Source: UM-FILTER-40-17 sp032251335 (lineage in GTDB: Bacteria; Bacteroidota; Bacteroidia; Flavobacteriales; Flavobacteriaceae). From it: a stretch of DNA of 29,677 nt. The DNA is taken from positions 1 through 29,677 of the forward strand of contig JAVVDW010000023.1 of the NCBI GenBank assembly GCA_032251335.1, read 5' to 3'. Within the stretch, counting starts at the first letter, position 1. Each line of letters opens with the position of its first letter. Both the position numbers and the translations under genes were made by a program. Positions 1 through 6,592 of this stretch are shown piece after piece. Under the pieces are notes generated by a model, which had not been told where the DNA came from, searched no databases, and worked only from the letters and a program-made list of their open reading frames with translations.

Positions 1-3000
1 CCATCAATAACTACAACATAATAGTCCTTTCCTTCTTTTTTGTTGAAAAATTCTTTGGGTAAATCATCTGCATACCTATACTGTATTTTCCCTCTTTTTC
101 TAAATTTCTTTTTGGTTTGTATTGGCAATACATCTTTATTTTGATGCACGATAAAAACCTCATTTTCTAAATTACGAACATCTTGCGTAAACGTATCCCA
201 AGGTTTTTCGTTTTCTAATTCTTTTTTGGCTTTGTCAAATTCCCCTTTATCTTCTAATCCCCATGCGTGAGCTAACTTATCGTATTTATTTTTGTTCATA
301 CAAGCAATGGTAACGGCATCAATGCAATGGTGGATGTGGTTGTCCCTGTTTTTAATTGAACGACCATTTTCATCTAACTTTGTAATATTTACGCCCCAAG
401 CTTTTCGGTATTCCGAAACCATTTCGCCTTTTACGGAATACACTTTATTGAATACTGACTTTAAATAAGCTGTGGCATATTTGGAGATAATACCTATATC
501 TACTGCTTGACTGTTTTTAAAGCCTTCTTTAATTTCTTCCATTACAAAACGGTCGTATTTACCTTTCCAGTAATCGTGTTCCATTTTTAAATAATGGCGT
601 TGCTGAATTAATTTATCTTTTTGCTCCTTGTCTGTTGCTCCTCTGGTGCTTCTTTTTTTCTTTTCAATTTCATTGGCTAATGCTTCGAATTTATCTTTCC
701 AATGTTGAATTCTGGGAAGAATTTCCGAATAATCCTTTTCAGATAATTCTATGGGCATTCTTTCCTTTTTAGTTTGTTCATTATAGGTTTTATCGCATAG
801 TGTTTTATTCATCTGCGAATTATCCCATGAGCGGCTTCTGGGCAATGTGTGTTCAATATCGAACTGCGGGTTTGCTCCTAAAAAACTTGACAAACTAATG
901 GTTTTTCCTGTGTAAATACAAATATGGTTTTGCTCTTCCCATAAAGCGTATTTCATTACATCTTCTTTGCTTACCAGTTTTTTATCTTTCCTTTGTTCTA
1001 AAGCATAAGTAAACTTTTCAATATCTTCATCGGTAACTTCTTTTAACTCGTTTCCTGTTTCAATTTTATAGAGTTCTTTAATCTTTTTTTCATATTCTTG
1101 ATACAGTTCTTTTCTATCGTTTTGCCATTTTTCAATGGCTTTACGCTTGTTCGCATCGTTTAACTGTCGAGACAACTCAATTTTTACTTTAGTGGTTTCA
1201 TCAATTTGCCCTTCAAGAATTAAAGCGTTTATCAACTTTTTCAACTGATGTAGGGCTTTCATTGCCATTGGGTTTTTGATAGAACCAACATCTGGACTTC
1301 CCAACCCAATAGCTTCTTTACCATCAATTTTCACAACATTACCATCTCTATCTTTTAATTTAACCGAACGGAATTTTTCAATATCAGAAGGATGATACAG
1401 TTTATTAAAAGTATTTGGAACTAGTAAATCGTTATCCGATAAAAATTCCATGACCTTTTCATCAATTCTTTTAATAGTTGCGTGTTTACGGTCTTTCAAA
1501 TGCTGAAGGAAAATATCGAACGCTTCTGAAAACAGGGTTTCTTTGTTGGTTTTGTTTTCCCATGTTTTTTCTCCAAACTCTTTTTTGAGTTGTTTTTCTA
1601 CATCATCTTTATAGCCTGTTTCAGCTTGTTTGGAATAGGTGTGATTGTTGTCAAAACAAACTTTTAAAGCACTATTAACAGCAAAAAGCATTTTGTTTTC
1701 TTCTTGATGGTTGTTGATAATTTCACCAACTTCTTTTTCAATCAGTTCTCTATCCTCTTTGTCTTTCCATCGCTCAGGCTTGATGATTTTATCCATATTC
1801 GCCATAAAAACTGCATGAGAATACAATAATCCATTTTCGAGGTACGGAAGTATTTTTTTTATGGCATAAAGACTTAAAGATGCATACTCTTTCTTCAAAT
1901 GTATTTTAGAAAACTTTTCAGCCTCTTTTTGGTTTAATTGAAGCTTGTTTTTGGCAAAATCTAATAGTTTATCATCAGAAGAAAAGGTAAATAACACGTG
2001 CCAAATATCGGTATAATCGGCTGATCTGCTCACTGTTTCTCCTTTGGAGTTCTTAGTTTCATATTTAAACACCACTTTATCCCAATCATCGCCAAAAACA
2101 ATTCTTAAATTTGAAATAGTAGGACAACCCGATACTGTACTTTTATCTTTGTAGTTGTAATGATTATCTAAACCAAGTATTTTTTTAATATCTTCAAACT
2201 CAAAATTAGGTTTTGATTTTCTGAAAAAAGCAGATTTAATATCAGTTCTTTCTTTTTGAGTTAAAAACCTGTAATTTTCAGCAGTTGGTTCTTTTAGTTT
2301 TATGGTATTTATAAAACTGTACATTCTAAACAATTCAAATTCGGGACGGGAAACTGAACATCTAGTTCTATTCGGTTCAAGAGAACATTTTCCTATTAAC
2401 CCCTTTTGCGATTTTAATGGGCGTTGGTAAAAAATAGCTTTGTACAATTCTTTAACTATACCTGAATATCTTTCACTTGGGTCTTTTTTAGCTGTGTTTA
2501 TACTATCGAAACCTTGTGTTTTAGAGATAATTTCAAATTCATCTAAATAATGTTCTTCTCGTGAAGTGTAATTATTTCTTATTTTATTTTTTGCATCATT
2601 TCTATCTTGCTGATATAATTTCCAAAAATATTGACCTAACGTTTTGCATTTTGCTTCATTGATTGCTGTATTTAGTTCGGAAATATTTCCTTGTACAGCT
2701 CCAAGATTATCAGGTTTGTTTATATATCTGTCAATTTCTTTTCTTACCTCTTCAGTTTTCGAATAATCCTTTCCTTTTATCTTGTTTTCGATAACATTGA
2801 GAATATACTTTCTGATGCTCCAAAGTTTTTCTTCAGTGGCATTATCACAGTCCTTTTTACTTTTATCTTTAAATTCATGAATCTCAAATACAGCTTCAAC
2901 GGCATCAATCAAATCTATTTTATTGAAATCAATATTATCAATAATAGCCTGTATTTCATCTTTTTTTGATTTAATCAAGTTGTCATCAGATTGGTCTAAA

Positions 3001-3467
3001 CGATTACTTAAAAACCCCCTACGTTGAGCTATATGATATAAAGCTCTGCCCAATTCATATTTACTTACTTTTTCTCGACTTGCCTTATCTCTGTAATAAT
3101 AAGGATTGATATTTTGCTCTTCATCAGTTCTTAACCACTCTAAGAACTCCGGTGTAGACGGATATTTTTTAAAATTAGATTTCCGCCATTCTCTTACTTC
3201 ATCAACTGTTAAAGGGCACATATCATGCTTTGCCAACACTAAAAGCGTTTGGTATTTCCTGATTTTTCTTCTGAATTTTATTCTTCTGGCACTTCTAAAA
3301 CCTGTGCGTTCAGCAGCTTTTGATTTTTCTTGTCCTTTCTCCTTCTTAACTCCTTCAGAAAAAATAAGAACTCCTTTATCTTGGAGTTTATTTTCTTCTT
3401 TTTCATTGTCTAACAATGCCCACCCAATACTATTGGTCCCCAAATCTAAACCTAATATCTTTGCCAT
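1..3467 (-). CDS. cas9: Cas9 endonuclease, type II-C, C-terminus beyond window edge
   Basis: RNA-guided DNA endonuclease of a type II CRISPR system. I translated the minus strand from the ATG at 3467; the frame stays open for 1155 codons to the window edge. RuvC-I is DLGTNSIGW with catalytic D8. An arginine-rich bridge helix follows (about residues 54-72, RSARRIKFRRKIRK). RuvC-II is KIELSR with E764. The HNH motif is FDIEHTLPRSRSWDN with H873 and downstream Asn residues. RuvC-III is HHCIDA with H1046, H1047 and D1050. No catalytic residue seen so far is missing. In characterised Cas9s about 380 residues follow the RuvC-III Asp; here only about 105 are visible, so I infer that some 250-300 residues (most of the PAM-interacting region) lie outside. 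cas1 and cas2 would be expected beyond position 1 in II-C loci. No consensus promoter was found directly upstream; the tracrRNA-like gene diverges from it. Confidence 0.96.
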   Translation of the reverse strand, partial: MAKILGLDLGTNSIGWALLDNEKEENKLQDKGVLIFSEGVKKEKGQEKSKAAERTGFRSARRIKFRRKIRKYQTLLVLAKHDMCPLTVDEVREWRKSNFKKYPSTPEFLEWLRTDEEQNINPYYYRDKASREKVSKYELGRALYHIAQRRGFLSNRLDQSDDNLIKSKKDEIQAIIDNIDFNKIDLIDAVEAVFEIHEFKDKSKKDCDNATEEKLWSIRKYILNVIENKIKGKDYSKTEEVRKEIDRYINKPDNLGAVQGNISELNTAINEAKCKTLGQYFWKLYQQDRNDAKNKIRNNYTSREEHYLDEFEIISKTQGFDSINTAKKDPSERYSGIVKELYKAIFYQRPLKSQKGLIGKCSLEPNRTRCSVSRPEFELFRMYSFINTIKLKEPTAENYRFLTQKERTDIKSAFFRKSKPNFEFEDIKKILGLDNHYNYKDKSTVSGCPTISNLRIVFGDDWDKVVFKYETKNSKGETVSRSADYTDIWHVLFTFSSDDKLLDFAKNKLQLNQKEAEKFSKIHLKKEYASLSLYAIKKILPYLENGLLYSHAVFMANMDKIIKPERWKDKEDRELIEKEVGEIINNHQEENKMLFAVNSALKVCFDNNHTYSKQAETGYKDDVEKQLKKEFGEKTWENKTNKETLFSEAFDIFLQHLKDRKHATIKRIDEKVMEFLSDNDLLVPNTFNKLYHPSDIEKFRSVKLKDRDGNVVKIDGKEAIGLGSPDVGSIKNPMAMKALHQLKKLINALILEGQIDETTKVKIELSRQLNDANKRKAIEKWQNDRKELYQEYEKKIKELYKIETGNELKEVTDEDIEKFTYALEQRKDKKLVSKEDVMKYALWEEQNHICIYTGKTISLSSFLGANPQFDIEHTLPRSRSWDNSQMNKTLCDKTYNEQTKKERMPIELSEKDYSEILPRIQHWKDKFEALANEIEKKKRSTRGATDKEQKDKLIQQRHYLKMEHDYWKGKYDRFVMEEIKEGFKNSQAVDIGIISKYATAYLKSVFNKVYSVKGEMVSEYRKAWGVNITKLDENGRSIKNRDNHIHHCIDAVTIACMNKNKYDKLAHAWGLEDKGEFDKAKKELENEKPWDTFTQDVRNLENEVFIVHQNKDVLPIQTKKKFRKRGKIQYRYADDLPKEFFNKKEGKDYYVVVID

Positions 3468-3538
3468 TTTAATTTACTTTTACTGTGAAACTTTAAAAGT
3501 AAGAAAAAAAAATTCTTCATTTTTACGGGAATCCTCAT

Positions 3539-3567
3539 TTGAACTTAAATTATAATTTTTACATTTG
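3539..3567 (+). promoter_or_regulatory. Bacteroidota-type promoter of the tracrRNA-like gene
   Basis: TTG at 3539-3541, an 18-bp spacer and TACATTTG at 3560-3567 match the Bacteroidota sigma-70 pattern TTG-N17..23-TAnnTTTG exactly. It points away from cas9. No reading frame of note lies downstream, only the short RNA unit ending in a strong terminator at about 3681. The start of transcription would fall around 3572. Confidence 0.65.
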
Positions 3568-3571
3568 TATC

Positions 3572-3682
3572 AGAATAAATTTCCAATCTTTATTCTTATC
3601 ACAATAAGGCTTGTGCTGAGCTTGTCGAAGTACTATATGCCGTAGAGAAATCTTTAGTCCTGCTTCGGTGGGACTTTTTTTA
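3572..3682 (+). ncRNA. Probable tracrRNA with a REP-like insert in its nexus
   Basis: A roughly 110-nt RNA unit with its own promoter and terminator, divergent from cas9. Its order matches type II-C tracrRNAs of Bacteroidota. The anti-repeat ends in TTATCACAAT, which would pair with a CRISPR repeat starting GTTGTGATAA. Next comes AAGGC (3606-3610), closing a nexus with TATGCCGTA (3637-3645), then a terminator AGTCC-TGCTTCGGTG-GGACT (3656-3675) with a cUUCGg tetraloop and seven Ts. Oddly, 23 nt (3611-3633, core TGTGCTGAGCTTGTCGAAG) separate GGC from TATATGCC. They resemble a widespread Bacteroidota REP and can fold as an extra stem (GUGCU 3613-3617 with AGUAC 3629-3633). The 5' part also holds a perfect 8-bp inverted repeat (AGAATAAA 3572-3579, TTTATTCT 3589-3596). 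No array is visible to confirm the repeat match. Confidence 0.7.
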
Positions 3683-3691
3683 TACCAAACC

Positions 3692-3792
3692 CTGTCTTAT
3701 ACTACGATAAGGCCTGCCCTGAGCTTGTCGGAGTACTATATGCCGTATCCGCCTGAGGCGGATTTAGTCCCGCTTCGGTGGGACTTTTTTTA
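3692..3792 (+). repeat. Second copy of the tracrRNA nexus-terminator tail
   Basis: A direct, diverged repeat of 3594-3682. The parts recur in order: TCTTAT, ACGATAAGGC (3704-3713), a REP-like segment with CTGAGCTTGTCGGAGTAC, TATATGCCGTA and a terminator AGTCCCGCTTCGGTGGGACT (3766-3785) with a T run. Between nexus and terminator it carries a stem TCCGCC-TGA-GGCGGA (3748-3762) where the first copy has only GAGAAATCT. It has almost no anti-repeat (only TCTTAT remains) and no promoter match, so transcription would need read-through of the first terminator. It may be a decayed duplicate, a second terminator, or a separate small RNA. Confidence 0.7.
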
Positions 3793-3809
3793 ATACCACA
3801 TACTCCCAT

Positions 3810-3839
3810 AAAAAAAACGATGGTCGAAAAGTTCGACCA
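3810..3839 (-). terminator. Intrinsic terminator of katG
   Basis: On the minus strand an 8-bp perfect stem TGGTCGAA / TTCGACCA with a 3-nt loop (3821-3839) is followed by CG and a run of seven Ts (3817-3811). It lies 30 bp downstream of the katG stop and faces the plus-strand terminator at 3766-3791, so the two units converge. Confidence 0.85.
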
Positions 3840-3868
3840 CCGGTTAATTTCTATAAAAAAATCGAGGC

Positions 3869-6070
3869 TTAGAACCGATCTAGGTTCATCACCTTGTCCC
3901 AAGCCGCTATAAAGTCGTGTACAAACTTCTCTTCAGAATCAGCCGAACCATACACTTCTGCTATGGCCCGAAGTTCGGAATTGGAACCGAAAATCAAATC
4001 GACACGCGTACCGGTCCATTTTACGGAACCTGTTGCCCTGTCTCTGCCTTCAAATAAATCTTGTGAAGGTGAAAGCGGCTTCCACGTAGTGCCCAAATCA
4101 AGCAGGTTTACAAAGAAGTCGTTTGTGAGCACGCCCGGATTTTTGGTAAAAACACCGTGTTTGGAATGGTCAAAATTGGTGTCCAACACGCGCATGCCTC
4201 CAAATAGGACTGTCATTTCGGGTGCCGTCAAGGTAAGCAGTTGGGCTTTGTCTATCAACATATCTTCTGCCGACACTGCGTGTTTGGCTTTAAAATAGTT
4301 TCTAAATCCATCGGCTGTAGGTTCCAGCACAGCAAAAGATGCCTCATCTGTCTGCGCTTGAGTGGCATCTGCTCGGCCGGGCGTAAACGGCACTTCTACA
4401 CTGTGTCCGGCATTTTGTGCGGCTTTTTCAATAGCAGCCGCACCGCCCAAAACAATGAGATCAGCCAATGATACTTGCTTTTCTGAATTTGCGCGATTAA
4501 AGTTTGTTTGGACAACTTCGAGCGCTTTTAAAACTTTTTCTAACTGTGCCGGTTGGTTGACTTCCCAACTTTTCTGAGGTGCCAAGCGAATGCGGGCACC
4601 ATTGGCGCCACCGCGTTTGTCTGAACCCCGAAAAGTGGAAGCGGAAGCCCAAGCGGTAGCAACCAATTCAGAGATGCTCAAACCTGTACTGTGTATTTTT
4701 TGTTTCAACTCGGCTACATCATTCGCATCGATAGGTTTGTGGTTTACCTCCGGAATCGGGTCTTGCCAAATGAGTGGTTCTTTGGGGACTTCCGGTCCCA
4801 AATAACGGGCAATTGGCCCCATATCGCGGTGCGTAAGCTTAAACCAAGCTTTGGCAAAAGCTTCGGCAAAGGCGTCAGGGTTTTTATAAAAATACCTAGA
4901 AATTGGCTCGTAAATGGGGTCAAATCTCAGGGCAAGATCGGTAGTCAGCATAAAAGGCGCATGCTTCTTAGATGGATCGTGCGCATCAGGAACCGTACCC
5001 GCACCTGCACCGCCTTTAGGCCTCCATTGGTGTGCACCTGCCGGGCTTTTGGTAAGTTCCCACTCATAGCCAAACAAGTTTTCGAAGAAGTTGTTGCTCC
5101 ACTTGGTGGGTGTGGTTGTCCATGTTCCTTCCAGACCGCTGGTGATGGTATCACCGGCATTTCCACTTCCGAAAGTGTTTTTCCAACCCAAACCTTGTTC
5201 TTCAATGCCGGCGGCAGCAGGCTCTCTGCCAACGTATTTGTCAGGGTCGGCAGCACCGTGCGTTTTCCCAAAAGTATGTCCTCCGGCAATCAAGGCTACC
5301 GTCTCTTCATCGTTCATGGCCATACGTCCGAAGGTTTCGCGTATGTCAATGGCAGCTGCCAAAGGGTCGGGATTTCCGTTGGGCCCTTCCGGATTGACGT
5401 AGATAAGCCCCATTTGAACGGCTCCGAGCGGATTCTCCAGTTCGCGGTTGCCCGTATAGCGCTTGTCTCCCAACCATTCTTGTTCTGCACCCCAATAAAC
5501 ATCTTCTTCGGGTTCCCATACATCTTCACGACCGCCGCCAAAACCATAGGTTTTGAAACCCATAGACTCAAGCGCACAGTTTCCGGCCAAAATCATTAAA
5601 TCTGCCCATGATATTTTTTTACCGTATTTTTGTTTTATAGGCCAAAGCAACAAACGCGCTTTGTCCAAGTTGGCATTATCGGGCCAACTGTTGAGCGGTG
5701 CAAATCGCTGCGTACCTGAACCGGCACCGCCACGCCCGTCTGCTATCCGATAGGTACCGGCGCTGTGCCAAGCCATGCGTATAAAAAGAGGTCCGTAGTG
5801 TCCGAAATCTGCCGGCCACCAATCCTGGGATTTGGTCATCAAATCGAATAAGTCTTTCTTCACGGCTTTTAAATCGAGTGACTTAAATGCCGCTGCGTAG
5901 TCAAAATCTTTTTCCATTGGGTTTGATAGCGAAGAATGTTGACGCAGTATGTTCAATTTTAGTTGGTTGGGCCACCAGTCTTGATTTCTTGAACCAAAGC
6001 CCGCGCTTTGTTTTAGTGGTCCGCCAGAAAACGGACACTTGCTTCCGTTTGAAGAATTTGTGTTTTCCAT
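3869..6070 (-). CDS. katG: Catalase-peroxidase
   Basis: Bifunctional haem enzyme that removes hydrogen peroxide by catalase and peroxidase activity in the cytoplasm. The 733-aa length is normal for bacterial KatG. The distal haem pocket RMAWHSAGTYR gives R98, W101 and H102. The proximal haem ligand is H265 in GGHTFGKTHGA. Tyr in MGLIYVNPEGPNG (Y224) and Met in FGRMAMND (M250) complete the W101-Y224-M250 cross-link that the family needs for catalase activity. The second, non-haem peroxidase-like half is complete up to the C-terminal NLDRF. No signal peptide is visible. It stands alone, with a 522-bp spacer upstream and its own terminator. A near-consensus -7 element (TACATTTC, minus strand 6101-6094) lies 24 bp before the ATG. 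I saw no OxyR-type site. Confidence 0.98.
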   Translation of the reverse strand: MENTNSSNGSKCPFSGGPLKQSAGFGSRNQDWWPNQLKLNILRQHSSLSNPMEKDFDYAAAFKSLDLKAVKKDLFDLMTKSQDWWPADFGHYGPLFIRMAWHSAGTYRIADGRGGAGSGTQRFAPLNSWPDNANLDKARLLLWPIKQKYGKKISWADLMILAGNCALESMGFKTYGFGGGREDVWEPEEDVYWGAEQEWLGDKRYTGNRELENPLGAVQMGLIYVNPEGPNGNPDPLAAAIDIRETFGRMAMNDEETVALIAGGHTFGKTHGAADPDKYVGREPAAAGIEEQGLGWKNTFGSGNAGDTITSGLEGTWTTTPTKWSNNFFENLFGYEWELTKSPAGAHQWRPKGGAGAGTVPDAHDPSKKHAPFMLTTDLALRFDPIYEPISRYFYKNPDAFAEAFAKAWFKLTHRDMGPIARYLGPEVPKEPLIWQDPIPEVNHKPIDANDVAELKQKIHSTGLSISELVATAWASASTFRGSDKRGGANGARIRLAPQKSWEVNQPAQLEKVLKALEVVQTNFNRANSEKQVSLADLIVLGGAAAIEKAAQNAGHSVEVPFTPGRADATQAQTDEASFAVLEPTADGFRNYFKAKHAVSAEDMLIDKAQLLTLTAPEMTVLFGGMRVLDTNFDHSKHGVFTKNPGVLTNDFFVNLLDLGTTWKPLSPSQDLFEGRDRATGSVKWTGTRVDLIFGSNSELRAIAEVYGSADSEEKFVHDFIAAWDKVMNLDRF

Positions 6071-6305
6071 GATATAAGTAATTTATTTGTTTCGAAATGT
6101 ATCATGGCTAATTTACAAAATAATCGAATGTTTACGCCTATTCATCATAGATAATATTTATGGTAATTGTTGTAATTTTGATAGTATCAAACACTTTCCA
6201 GACTGTCCTAAACAAATTGAGATGTTCTTTTGAATTCACAAATTTAAATTTTTAAAGAAGGGTTTGTGAATCTCTCAAAAACCTTTGTGCTAAAGGCACT
6301 TTATC

Positions 6306-6441
6306 TGTCATGCCGAACACCACAAGCTGTCATGCTGAACCCTATAAACTGTCATGCTGAACTTGTTTCAGCATCTCCCCCCTCTGTAACAAGACCCTGA
6401 AACAAGTTCAGGGTGACAATTCAGCTTGTTATAGGGTGACA
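6306..6441. repeat. REP-like nested inverted repeats in the katG-GH3 spacer
   Basis: Three copies of TGTCATGCYGAAC start at 6306, 6328 and 6350, an exact 22-nt period. They are followed by inverted partners: TGCTGAACTTGTTTCAGCA (from 6355) against CCTGAAACAAGTTCAGG (from 6396), and an outer pair CCCTATAA (6340-6347) against TTATAGGG (6429-6436). The stretch can fold into a long two-layer hairpin. Such TGTCATGCTGAAC elements are common REPs in Bacteroidota intergenic DNA. The rest of the 522-bp gap (6071-6592) is AT-rich and holds no gene that I can support; the only other signal is a weak katG -7 element. Confidence 0.7.
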
Positions 6442-6592
6442 AAACGAACTTAGGTTTCCGGCTTCATCAATAAAGAAAAAACCCGAATATAAAGTCACAT
6501 ACAAATGTTGGCGTGTAAAGTGCAACTTTGATCAAATGTATCAAAACAGAGCCAACTCAAAATTCGGAGAAGCAAGTTTTGAGGGTTCTTTG

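Noticed and set aside
2691..3555. Plus-strand frames of 92 and 149 aa within and upstream of cas9
   Set aside because: They lie antisense to the unbroken Cas9 frame, whose motifs are clear on the minus strand.
3702..3902. 66-aa frame on the minus strand between katG and the tracrRNA-like unit
   Set aside because: It runs through the terminator hairpins and the REP-like repeat, overlaps the katG end and has no family resemblance.
4691..5599. 302-aa frame antisense to katG
   Set aside because: Shadow of the strongly conserved katG frame; its residues follow from KatG codon use and match no known family.
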